Shown piece after piece: positions 1 to 5,315 of a DNA stretch of 5,567 nucleotides. Position 1 is the stretch's first letter, and the number at the start of each line of letters is the position of its first letter. Both the position numbers and the translations under genes were made by a program. This DNA is from Desulforudis sp. (GTDB lineage: Bacteria; Bacillota; Desulfotomaculia; Desulfotomaculales; Desulforudaceae), in assembly GCA_014859075.1 (NCBI GenBank), contig JACUUW010000129.1, positions 1 to 5,567 of the forward strand. Direction: 5' to 3'. The notes under the pieces are model-generated. The model was not told the DNA's origin, ran no database searches, and worked only from the letters and a program-made list of their open reading frames with translations.

Positions 1-80
1 GAGGGTGTGGCGAAAAAACGGAGACTTTGAATAGGCCGACAGTGTGTGGCGGGGTTGGTGTGCTACGGTTAGTATAGGTT

Positions 81-103
81 GGGCCGGGAGTGGACCCTGG
101 CCC
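81..103. other. Strong hairpin in the leader of the first gene
   Basis: Bases 81-88 (GGGCCGGG) pair with 96-103 (CCTGGCCC) to give an 8-bp stem with one G-U pair and a 7-nt loop. No T tract follows on either strand, so it does not look like an intrinsic terminator. It ends about 17 nt before the ribosome binding site of the membrane protein gene at 135, so if transcribed it would lie in the 5' leader. The rest of 1-134 has no supported gene: all three forward frames stop by position 77. I found no convincing sigma-A promoter there; a lone TATAGG at 73-78 has no -35 at proper spacing. Confidence 0.4.
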
Positions 104-134
104 TTAGGAATAAGGAAGAGGAGAGGTGTGAAGC

Positions 135-479
135 ATGCTGGTTGCAGCGGGTGTCTTGGGAATTATCGGGGGCTTGGCGGGGATTGTAGGATCCTTTTTT
201 GCCCTGACCGTGGGTGGTCTGGGTGCGACTTTCGGGGCCGAAGGGGCCGAGGCCGTGGTGGGGCTCGGATGGGTGGCTCTGGTGTTCGCCCTAGGCGGCA
301 CGGTGGGTGGAGGACTAGCCTTCGCCCGGCCGCGCCCGGCGGCGTGGCTGATGTTGGCGAGCGCTGTTGGCGGCACTGTGTGTATTTCGATGGGCTACGT
401 CGTCGCGGCCCCCTTGTTGCTGGTGGCGTCGATCCTGGCGTTTCTGGTCAAGAAGGTGCCGGGGCAGACCGCCGAATAG
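135..479 (+). CDS. Small multi-pass membrane protein, DUF4064-like
   Basis: This 114-residue protein is almost entirely hydrophobic. It has about four predicted membrane segments (roughly residues 2-28, 42-63, 69-88 and 89-106), short Gly/Ala-rich loops, one Arg-containing turn (FARPRP, 63-68) and a basic C-terminal edge (KK, 106-107). The N-terminal glycine-rich pattern (GVLGIIGGLAGIVG) and the GAEGAE loop followed by GLGW resemble the DUF4064 family of uncharacterised small membrane proteins; that assignment is from memory of the family's appearance. The ATG start is well fixed: an in-frame TGA lies at 129-131 and a purine-rich GAGAGGTG (121-128) sits 6 nt upstream. A DUF4352-type lipoprotein follows 40 nt downstream, so the two may act together at the cell envelope. 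No enzymatic motif is visible and no function can be assigned. Confidence 0.75.
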   Translation: MLVAAGVLGIIGGLAGIVGSFFALTVGGLGATFGAEGAEAVVGLGWVALVFALGGTVGGGLAFARPRPAAWLMLASAVGGTVCISMGYVVAAPLLLVASILAFLVKKVPGQTAE

Positions 480-519
480 GCGGGGGTGGGTGATTATCAA
501 TGAAAAGGGAGGCTGACCA

Positions 520-1035
520 ATGCACAGGACATGGACCTGGATTCTGGTGGTGTTTCTTGTAGGGTGGCTATTGTGCGGCTGCGGTGAAACGACCACTCCG
601 GAACGGGTGGAAGTTGACCGTCAGGCCGACCCTCCGGTCGAACAAATCGAAGTCTTTTCCATGGGTGAGACAATACGCATGGGCGGTCTGGCGATCACGG
701 TGAACAGCGTCCGTGAGGACCGGGGTTCCGAGTGGCTTGCGCCCAAGGATGGACATACCTATTACATCGTGGACAGTACTCTGGAAAACCTGAGCGACAA
801 GAGCGAGGTGGTCAGTTCCTTGATGATGTTCAGTCTGGTCGATGGTGAAGGGTACAAATACAGCGTTACCTTCGGCCCCGAGACGCGGGGGAATCTGGAC
901 GGCGAACTGGGGGCCGGGCGCAAAATGCGGGGCGAACTGGTGTTTGAGATCCCGGATGACGCGATAGATCTGGAACTGGTCTTTGAACCCCAGGTGCTGG
1001 GCTTCGGACAGGCCGTCATCGCGATGGATAGGTAA
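520..1035 (+). CDS. Putative lipoprotein with a DUF4352-type domain
   Basis: This 171-residue protein is predicted to be exported and lipid-anchored. It has a short N-terminus with one Arg, a hydrophobic stretch at 7-18, and a lipobox-like L-C-G-C ending at Cys21, the expected acylated residue. A polar linker (22-45) leads into one domain that looks like DUF4352, an immunoglobulin-like extracytoplasmic domain common in Gram-positive lipoproteins. Its typical parts are GETIRMGGLAITVNSVRE (49-66), YYIVDSTLENLSDK (81-94) and a C-terminal stretch with GELGAGRKMRGELVFEIP (128-145) and LELVFEP (151-157). Its partners and ligand are unknown. The ATG start has AAGGGAGG (505-512) 7 nt upstream. It follows the membrane protein gene by 40 nt and is probably co-transcribed with it. 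The lipobox has Cys at -2, which is unusual, so processing at Cys21 is likely but not certain. Confidence 0.8.
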   Translation: MHRTWTWILVVFLVGWLLCGCGETTTPERVEVDRQADPPVEQIEVFSMGETIRMGGLAITVNSVREDRGSEWLAPKDGHTYYIVDSTLENLSDKSEVVSSLMMFSLVDGEGYKYSVTFGPETRGNLDGELGAGRKMRGELVFEIPDDAIDLELVFEPQVLGFGQAVIAMDR

Positions 1036-1070
1036 GATGACCTCCACGGTGGCTGCCGCGTCGGTTCTGG

Positions 1071-1083
1071 CGTATACTGTACG
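1071..1083. promoter_or_regulatory. Candidate operator-like dyad over a -10-like TATACT
   Basis: The 13-bp CGTATACTGTACG is a near-perfect dyad centred on 1077, with one mismatched pair (1075/1079). It contains TATACT (1073-1078), one base from the sigma-A -10 consensus. It lies in the 78-nt gap before the DUF3866 start and has the layout of a -10 box covered by a repressor site. No acceptable -35 is seen 16-18 bp upstream and there is no extended -10 TG, so promoter activity is doubtful. Confidence 0.2.
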
Positions 1084-1097
1084 TAGACAAGCTTTGT

Positions 1098-1105
1098 GAG
1101 GGGGG
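1098..1105 (+). promoter_or_regulatory. Ribosome binding site fixing the TTG start of the DUF3866 gene
   Basis: GAGGGGGG lies 8 nt before the TTG at 1114. An in-frame GTG at 1096 overlaps this purine run and has no ribosome binding site of its own, so TTG 1114 is the better start. The resulting N-terminus (MIRIRPGVVVEI) is also the form expected for the family. Confidence 0.7.
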
Positions 1106-1113
1106 CCTCATTT

Positions 1114-2214
1114 TTGATCAGAATACGGCCGGGAGTGGTCGTGGAGATTCACGAGCGGCGACCCGGGATATCCGAACTGCTGGTAGAGGTCGACGGGCGG
1201 ATGGAAAAGGCGGTCAGCTACGACGATTTGACCGGTGAGCCGACGGTGGGGGACCGGGTGGTGCTGAACACCTCGGCCGTCAAGCTCGGGCTGGGCACGG
1301 GGGGAGTGCACTTTGTCATGCTCAACCTGGAGCAGACCTTTATGGAAGTGCCGTCGGCCGGTCACATCATGAAAATGCGCTATACGCCTTTCCAGGTGCA
1401 GGTGTTGGCCGTGGATGAGGAGGAAGGTCCCGGTTACGAACTGCTGCGGGACTGCGAGACGCTGGATGGCACGCCGGTGGTCGTCGGCACGCTGCACAGC
1501 ATGGTGGGCCCGTTCGCGGCGGCCGTGAAGTTGCTGGCGCCCGACCTCAGAGTGGTCTATCTGATGACCGACGGGGGCGCGCTGCCGTTGCCCTTCAGCC
1601 GGTTGGTGCACCAGTTGCGCCACCGGGGCCTGCTGCACGCCACGGTGACTTGCGGGCACGCCTTCGGGGGTGACTACGAGGCCGTAAACGTGTACAGCGG
1701 GTTGTTGGCGGCGCGGGCCGTGGCCGGGGCCGACGTGGTGATCGCGGCCATGGGCCCCGGGATTGTGGGCACGGGTCAGACTTTCGGTTTTTCCGGCATT
1801 GAGCAGGGTGAGATCATCAACGCCGCAGGCGTGCTGGGCGGTCTGCCCATCGCCATCCCGCGGCTGAGTTTCGCGGACGCGCGGGAGAGGCACCAGGGGG
1901 TGAGTCACCACACCCTCACCGCGCTGGGACGGGTGGCGTTGGTACGCGCGGTGGTTTCAGTGCCCCGACTGGAAGGGGAAGCGCAACGGCGGGTTGAAGG
2001 CCAGCTGGACGCCGCCGGGATCAGCGCCCGCCACGAGGTGGTGGTCGCCGATGGCGCGCCGGCACTGGAGGCGCTGGCGCGTTACGACCTGGAAGTCACG
2101 ACCATGGGCCGCGGGCCGCGGGAAACCCCGGAGTTTTTCCTGGCCTGCGGCGCCGCCGCCCGGGTGGCCGTGGATGCCTGCCGGGCGGGCAGGCAAGACC
2201 GGGAGCAGTCATAA
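1114..2214 (+). CDS. DUF3866 family protein
   Basis: This 366-residue protein is predicted to be soluble and cytoplasmic; it has no signal peptide or membrane segment. It matches my recollection of DUF3866, a family of unknown function in Firmicutes and Actinobacteria often encoded next to spoIIM. An N-terminal beta-rich region (1-70) has ELLVEVDGR (21-29) and the glycine motif LGLGTGGVHFV (58-68). The core has GHIMKMRYTP (83-92), HSMVGPFAAAVK (128-139), MTDGGALPLPFSRL (151-164), CGHAFGGDYEAVN (180-192), MGPGIVGTGQTFGFSG (213-228), and FADARERHQGVSHHTLTAL (253-271). The clustered Gly, His and Asp residues suggest a nucleotide, cofactor or metal site, but this is inference and no known enzyme signature is present. 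The start is TTG, based on the ribosome binding site at 1098-1105. The TAA stop overlaps the -35 of the proposed spoIIM promoter, and spoIIM begins 66 nt later. Confidence 0.9.
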   Translation: MIRIRPGVVVEIHERRPGISELLVEVDGRMEKAVSYDDLTGEPTVGDRVVLNTSAVKLGLGTGGVHFVMLNLEQTFMEVPSAGHIMKMRYTPFQVQVLAVDEEEGPGYELLRDCETLDGTPVVVGTLHSMVGPFAAAVKLLAPDLRVVYLMTDGGALPLPFSRLVHQLRHRGLLHATVTCGHAFGGDYEAVNVYSGLLAARAVAGADVVIAAMGPGIVGTGQTFGFSGIEQGEIINAAGVLGGLPIAIPRLSFADARERHQGVSHHTLTALGRVALVRAVVSVPRLEGEAQRRVEGQLDAAGISARHEVVVADGAPALEALARYDLEVTTMGRGPRETPEFFLACGAAARVAVDACRAGRQDREQS

Positions 2215-2237
2215 ACCGGCCTCCTTACCCATAGATT
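2209..2237 (+). promoter_or_regulatory. Candidate sigma-E promoter for spoIIM
   Basis: TCATAAA (2209-2215), a 14-bp spacer and CATAGATT (2230-2237) fit the Bacillus sigma-E consensus KMATATT-N14-CATACAHT: the first five -35 positions match, as do seven of eight -10 positions. The -35 overlaps the stop codon of the DUF3866 gene. Transcription would begin near 2244, about 20 nt before the spoIIM ribosome binding site. Mother-cell sigma-E control of spoIIM is established in Bacillus, which supports the call; here it is inferred from sequence alone. Confidence 0.5.
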
Positions 2238-2280
2238 TGTCCTATAGAGGGACAGGTTTTCGGGGAAGGAGAAGGTACAT

Positions 2281-2907
2281 GTGGCCAGGGTCTTCCGGCA
2301 GTTCATGGTCCTTTCGGTCCGCAGCCACTGGAATCTATACCTGGTTGTGGGCTTCTTCTTCCTCGCCGGCGTGGCGGCCGGGGGTTGGAGCGCCGGCGGT
2401 CTGGAAACAACCAAGGTCGGCGAACTGCAGGAGTATATCGACCACCTCTTCATCAATGCCGACCTGGAGCGGAACGCCGGGGAACAATTCGTGCAGGTGA
2501 CCTACAACAACGTAATGCTGATCGCGGCGATTTACCTCGCCGGCCTGTCGGTCATCGGCATCCCGGTGATGCTGGGGCTCTTGTTCGTCCGCGGCTTTGC
2601 GATGGGCTTCGCCGTGTGGTTTGTGATCAGTGAAATGGGTTGGCCCGGTGTGCTGCTGGTACTGGCTTCGATCCTGCCACAGAACCTTATCTTAATCCCC
2701 GCCGCCATCTTCGCCGGGGCGGCCGCCCTTTCCTTTTCGGTGCTGTTGGTGAGACGCGGCTTCAACCCGGAGATTAACGTTTGGGCCAACTTCCTGCGTT
2801 ACTCGGGCATGCTGGCGGCGGCGGCGGCGGTCGCCGTCGGGGCCGGGATGGTGGAAGCTTTTGTCACTCCGAACATCCTGGAGCTTTTGCTGGAGTTTCC
2901 GGGCTGA
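2281..2907 (+). CDS. spoIIM: Stage II sporulation protein M
   Basis: SpoIIM is the integral-membrane member of the SpoIID-SpoIIM-SpoIIP complex. This complex remodels septal and lateral peptidoglycan so that the mother-cell membrane can engulf the forespore; SpoIIM localises SpoIIP and SpoIID. The 208-residue length is usual for the family. The sequence shows a short cytoplasmic N-terminus, a first membrane segment (about 19-38), an outside loop with acidic and polar residues (41-75), then hydrophobic segments near 76-98, 99-117, 122-140, 141-157 and 176-197; the exact count is uncertain. Conserved-looking features include NNVMLIAAIYLAG (76-88), GLLFVRGFAMGF (99-110) and the ILPQNLILIPA stretch (131-141). 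The start is GTG with AAGGAG (2266-2271) 9 nt upstream. An out-of-frame ATG overlaps it at 2279. A sigma-E-like promoter lies upstream, and the small membrane protein gene follows after 17 nt. The usual Bacillus neighbour fur is absent. Confidence 0.95.
   Translation: MARVFRQFMVLSVRSHWNLYLVVGFFFLAGVAAGGWSAGGLETTKVGELQEYIDHLFINADLERNAGEQFVQVTYNNVMLIAAIYLAGLSVIGIPVMLGLLFVRGFAMGFAVWFVISEMGWPGVLLVLASILPQNLILIPAAIFAGAAALSFSVLLVRRGFNPEINVWANFLRYSGMLAAAAAVAVGAGMVEAFVTPNILELLLEFPG
2814..2830 (+). repeat. GGC trinucleotide run inside spoIIM
   Basis: Five GGC units plus GG lie in the last membrane segment of SpoIIM and encode an Ala-rich stretch (about residues 179-183). Slippage would add or remove single alanines without shifting the frame, so the run may vary in length between relatives. 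Confidence 0.5.
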
Positions 2908-2924
2908 GGGGGAGGGGAAACGCC

Positions 2925-3152
2925 GTGATCGTACTGATTATTTCGGCCCTCAAGCGGAAGGTGCTGTTCGCCTTCCGGCTGTTTTTGCTGGTGATCATAA
3001 TGACGGTACTGGTGATTCAAATTTATGGGATCTTCAAAACGGGGGCCGCGCCGCCGCCGAACCCGGTGCCGGTGCTGGAAACCGGCCGCTCGGAATTTCC
3101 CGGGAACATAATCAACTGGCTGAAGGACTACTACCGGGGCAATCTCCGGTAG
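2925..3152 (+). CDS. Small single-pass membrane protein, YqzK/DUF4227-like by position
   Basis: This 75-residue protein has a basic N-terminal patch (KRK, 10-12), one long hydrophobic segment (about 13-37), a proline-rich linker (AAPPPNPVPV, 41-50) and a C-terminal amphipathic stretch with aromatics (NWLKDYY, 64-70). By the positive-inside rule the N-terminus is cytoplasmic and the tail outside. The gene lies between spoIIM and xerD, where Bacillus subtilis has yqzK (DUF4227), and its size and topology agree, so orthology is plausible. Sequence similarity is not strong enough for me to be certain. The GTG start has GGGGGAGGGG (2908-2917) 7 nt upstream and lies 17 nt after spoIIM, so the two are probably co-transcribed. 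Its last seven codons form an arm and loop of an intrinsic terminator, and the stop TAG is the end of the stem. Function unknown; a role in sporulation is only an inference from position. Confidence 0.75.
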   Translation: MIVLIISALKRKVLFAFRLFLLVIIMTVLVIQIYGIFKTGAAPPPNPVPVLETGRSEFPGNIINWLKDYYRGNLR

Positions 3153-3162
3153 GATTTTTTTT
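3131..3162 (+). terminator. Intrinsic terminator overlapping a gene's 3' end
   Basis: CTACCGG (3131-3137) pairs perfectly with CCGGTAG (3146-3152). The stem can extend inward by a G-U and a G-C pair to leave a CAAT tetraloop (3140-3143). After GA comes a run of eight T (3155-3162). This is a canonical rho-independent terminator. The stem includes the stop codon and last codons of the small membrane protein gene, so the final codons are constrained by both protein and RNA structure. It should end or attenuate the spoIIM transcript before xerD. Confidence 0.85.
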
Positions 3163-3188
3163 GTCGGGGGAGAAAGAAATAGTAAAAT
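3161..3188 (+). promoter_or_regulatory. Candidate sigma-A promoter for xerD-deoB-pdp
   Basis: TTGTCG (3161-3166, four of six matches to TTGACA), a 16-bp spacer and TAAAAT (3183-3188, five of six matches to TATAAT) directly follow the terminator; the -35 begins in its T tract. The start site would be near 3195, leaving a leader of only about 14 nt before the TTG start of xerD with the ribosome binding site at its very 5' end. This short leader is the weak point. A promoter here would explain how xerD is expressed past the terminator. Confidence 0.4.
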
Positions 3189-3195
3189 GGACGTT

Positions 3196-3201
3196 AGGTG
3201 G
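3196..3201 (+). promoter_or_regulatory. Ribosome binding site fixing the TTG start of xerD
   Basis: AGGTGG lies 7 nt before TTG 3209. This start gives 295 residues and the N-terminus MEHYVDVFLNYL, as expected for XerD. The reading frame is open much further upstream, and TTG 3161 is an alternative, but that start sits in the terminator's T tract and would add 16 residues not typical of the family. Confidence 0.65.
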
Positions 3202-3208
3202 CGACAGG

Positions 3209-4096
3209 TTGGAACATTACGTCGATGTCTTTTTGAATTACCTGAGCGTGGAGCGGGGTCTGGCCGACAATACGCTGGCGGCCTACCACGGGGATCTTCT
3301 GGGTTGGGTGCGTTTTCTGGCCGGCCAGGGGGTGCACGGCCCAACCGAAATCAAGGGTGGGCACGTCACCGCGTACCTGTTGCAGTTGCAGCGGGAGGGC
3401 CGGCGGCCGGCGACCTCGGCCCGGCGCCTGTCGGCCGTGCGGGCCTTTCTGAAGTTCCTCGCCGCCGAAGGGATGGTGGACACGAATCCGGCGGAGCACC
3501 TCGGTTCCCCAAAGGCGGGGCACAAACTGCCGCGTGTGCTCAGCGTCGCCGAAGTGGAAAGACTGTTACTGGCTCCGGACACGGGCAAGCCGTTGGGATT
3601 GCGCGACGCGGCCCTGCTGGAGGTGCTTTACGCGACGGGCTTGCGGGTGTCCGAGGTCATCAATCTGAAGCTGGGCGACCTTGACGTAACCGGGGGGCTG
3701 CTGCGGTGCCTGGGCAAGGGTCAACGGGAGCGGGTGGTACCCGTCGGGGATGAGGCGCTGCGCGTGGTCGGCGGTTACCTGCGACGCTCCCGCCCGGTCT
3801 TGCTGCAGGGGCGGGGCACGCGGTTCTTGTTCGTAAACCGCCGGGGAAGGCCCCTTACCCGGCAGACCGTCTGGAAAATGATCAAACGCTACGCGCGGCA
3901 GGCCGGTGTCGACCGGGAGATCACCCCGCATACGCTCCGGCATTCTTTCGCCACCCACCTGCTGGAGAACGGGGCCGACCTGCGGGCGGTTCAGGAAATG
4001 CTGGGGCACGTGGACATTGTGACCACCCAGATCTACACCCACCTGACGACCCGGGGGCTGCGGGCGGTCTACGACCGCACCCACCCCCGAGCCTGA
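3209..4096 (+). CDS. xerD: Site-specific tyrosine recombinase XerD
   Basis: XerD acts with XerC at the chromosomal dif site, under FtsK/SpoIIIE-type translocase control, to resolve chromosome dimers before division. The 295-residue length is typical. The N-terminal SAM-like core-binding domain (1-85) begins with FLNYLSVERGLADNTLAAY (8-26). The catalytic domain (about 105-295) has the complete set of active-site residues: Arg146 in TGLRVSE, Lys170 in LGKGQRER, His241 and Arg244 in TPHTLRHSFATHLL, His267 in MLGHVDI, and the nucleophile Tyr276 in IYTHLT. It is therefore probably active. I call XerD rather than XerC or a phage integrase because of the location between spoIIM and deoB, as in Bacillus (ripX), and the overall sequence. 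The start is TTG. It is preceded by a terminator and candidate promoter, and deoB follows after 25 nt. Confidence 0.95.
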   Translation: MEHYVDVFLNYLSVERGLADNTLAAYHGDLLGWVRFLAGQGVHGPTEIKGGHVTAYLLQLQREGRRPATSARRLSAVRAFLKFLAAEGMVDTNPAEHLGSPKAGHKLPRVLSVAEVERLLLAPDTGKPLGLRDAALLEVLYATGLRVSEVINLKLGDLDVTGGLLRCLGKGQRERVVPVGDEALRVVGGYLRRSRPVLLQGRGTRFLFVNRRGRPLTRQTVWKMIKRYARQAGVDREITPHTLRHSFATHLLENGADLRAVQEMLGHVDIVTTQIYTHLTTRGLRAVYDRTHPRA

Positions 4097-4109
4097 GGAG
4101 GGCGTGATT

Positions 4110-4116
4110 AGGAGGT
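4110..4116 (+). promoter_or_regulatory. Ribosome binding site fixing the GTG start of deoB
   Basis: AGGAGGT (4110-4116) lies 5 nt before GTG 4122. An in-frame GTG at 4104 would add six residues, but the purine run before it ends only 1 nt away, too close to work. The GTG 4122 start also puts the active-site Thr at 85 and the first metal ligand at Asp13, as in Bacillus phosphopentomutase. Confidence 0.75.
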
Positions 4117-4121
4117 ACGCG

Positions 4122-5300
4122 GTGACCATCATCAGCCGCGTCATTGTAATTGTACTCGACAGCGTCGGGGTGGGCGAACTGCCGGACGCCGCCGCGTACG
4201 GCGACGAGGGCAGCAATACGCTGGCGAACACGGCCCGGGCGGTGGGGGGGTTGTTCCTGCCGCATCTGGGTGCCCTGGGATTGGGGAACATTGTGCCGGT
4301 TCAGGGGGTGCCGCCGGCTGTGGACCCCCGGGCGTCTTACGGGAAAATGGCCACCCGTTCGGCCGGCAAGGACACCACCACCGGGCACTGGGAGTTGGCG
4401 GGTCTGATTCTGCCCCGGGCTTTCCCGGTGTACCCCGAAGGCTTTCCCGGCGACCTGATCGCCGCATTTGAAGCGCGGATCGGGCGGGGGACGCTCGGCA
4501 ACCGGGCCGCTTCCGGCACCGTGATCATCGAGGAACTGGGCGAGGCGCATCTCCGCACCGGCCGGCCGATTGTGTATACTTCGGCGGACAGTGTGTTCCA
4601 GGTGGCGGCGCACGAGTCGGTCATTCCGGTGGACGAGCTGTACCGGATCTGCCGGGTGGCCCGCGGGTTATTGGCCGGCGAGCACGCCGTCGGGCGGGTT
4701 ATCGCCCGGCCTTTTGCCGGAGAACCTGGGAGTTTCGAACGCACGCCGCGCCGGCGGGATTTTTCGCTGGCGCCGACCGGCAGGACCATCCTGGAGACGT
4801 TACGGGATGAAGGGTTGGCCGTAGTCGGCGTGGGCAAGATCGGCAACATCTTTGCCGAGACCGGGCTTACTGACAGCCGGCCCACGTGGAGCAACGAACA
4901 CGGGGTGGACACGACCCTGGAGGTGTTGCGTACCTGCGGGCGGGGTCTGGTGTTTGTGAACCTGATCGAATTTGATATGTTGTATGGTCACCGGAACGAC
5001 CCGGCGGGTTACGCCGGCGCCCTGGAGGCGTTCGATCGGCGGCTGCCGGAGATTCTGGAGGCGCTGGGTGCCGGGGATCTGCTGCTGATCACCGCCGACC
5101 ACGGCTGCGACCCAACCACGCCCGGCACCGACCACTCCCGCGAATACGTGCCGCTGCTCGCCTTCGGAACGCGGCTCGCGGCGGGGATCGACCTGGGAAC
5201 GCGGTCCTCGCTGACCGACGTGGCCGCTACCGTGGCCGAGGTCTTCGGTCTGAAATGGCCGGTGGGAGAGAGTTTCTACCGGCGGATAGTCACCGGGTGA
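4122..5300 (+). CDS. deoB: Phosphopentomutase DeoB
   Basis: DeoB interconverts ribose-1-phosphate and ribose-5-phosphate, and the deoxy forms, linking nucleoside salvage to the pentose phosphate and deoxyriboaldolase routes in the cytoplasm. This 392-residue protein belongs to the alkaline-phosphatase superfamily and depends on two metal ions (usually Mn2+). The key residues are present: Asp13 in VLDSVGVGE, the phosphorylated Thr85 in GKDTTTGHWE (82-91), Asp285 and His290 in EFDMLYGHRND, Asp326-His327 in TADHGCDPT, and His338 in GTDHSRE. These numbers lie within one of those I recall for the Bacillus cereus enzyme. The cap-domain region runs roughly from residue 100 to 215. The start is GTG, chosen from the ribosome binding site at 4110-4116. 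It lies 25 nt after xerD and 15 nt before the nucleoside phosphorylase gene, whose product supplies its substrate, so the genes are very likely an operon. Confidence 0.97.
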   Translation: MTIISRVIVIVLDSVGVGELPDAAAYGDEGSNTLANTARAVGGLFLPHLGALGLGNIVPVQGVPPAVDPRASYGKMATRSAGKDTTTGHWELAGLILPRAFPVYPEGFPGDLIAAFEARIGRGTLGNRAASGTVIIEELGEAHLRTGRPIVYTSADSVFQVAAHESVIPVDELYRICRVARGLLAGEHAVGRVIARPFAGEPGSFERTPRRRDFSLAPTGRTILETLRDEGLAVVGVGKIGNIFAETGLTDSRPTWSNEHGVDTTLEVLRTCGRGLVFVNLIEFDMLYGHRNDPAGYAGALEAFDRRLPEILEALGAGDLLLITADHGCDPTTPGTDHSREYVPLLAFGTRLAAGIDLGTRSSLTDVAATVAEVFGLKWPVGESFYRRIVTG

Positions 5301-5315
5301 GGGGGTGGGCGACCA

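Noticed and set aside
1..34. End of an upstream gene at the left edge
   Set aside because: Open stretches from the edge stop at 30, 34 and 77 in the three forward frames; none is long enough or distinctive enough to support a gene.
44..493. 149-codon forward frame overlapping the small membrane protein gene
   Set aside because: It is very Gly/Arg/Trp-rich with no hydrophobic or domain pattern, while the overlapping frame at 135 has a strong ribosome binding site and coherent membrane segments.
491..499. TGATTATCA dyad before the lipoprotein gene as a promoter or operator
   Set aside because: It is a 9-bp dyad with only a weak -10 likeness and no -35. The neighbouring genes look co-transcribed.
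1108..1911. Long antisense open frame (267 codons) opposite the DUF3866 gene
   Set aside because: Its composition is His/Gln/Arg/Pro-rich, as expected from the complement of a GC-rich gene, and it shows no recognisable domain. The sense strand encodes a recognised family.
2238..2254. Short inverted repeat TGTCC/GGACA before spoIIM
   Set aside because: The stem is only 5 bp with a 7-nt loop and no T tract, and its left arm lies partly upstream of the predicted transcription start, so a functional RNA hairpin is unlikely.
2861..3208. N-terminal extension of the xerD frame by up to 116 codons
   Set aside because: It would overlap the end of spoIIM, the whole small membrane protein gene and the terminator, and it adds sequence not found in XerD. 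TTG 3209 has a good ribosome binding site and gives the normal length.
3566..4291. Antisense open frames across xerD and deoB (up to 241 codons)
   Set aside because: They lie wholly opposite two confidently identified genes with intact catalytic residues and have the low-complexity composition of GC-rich shadows.
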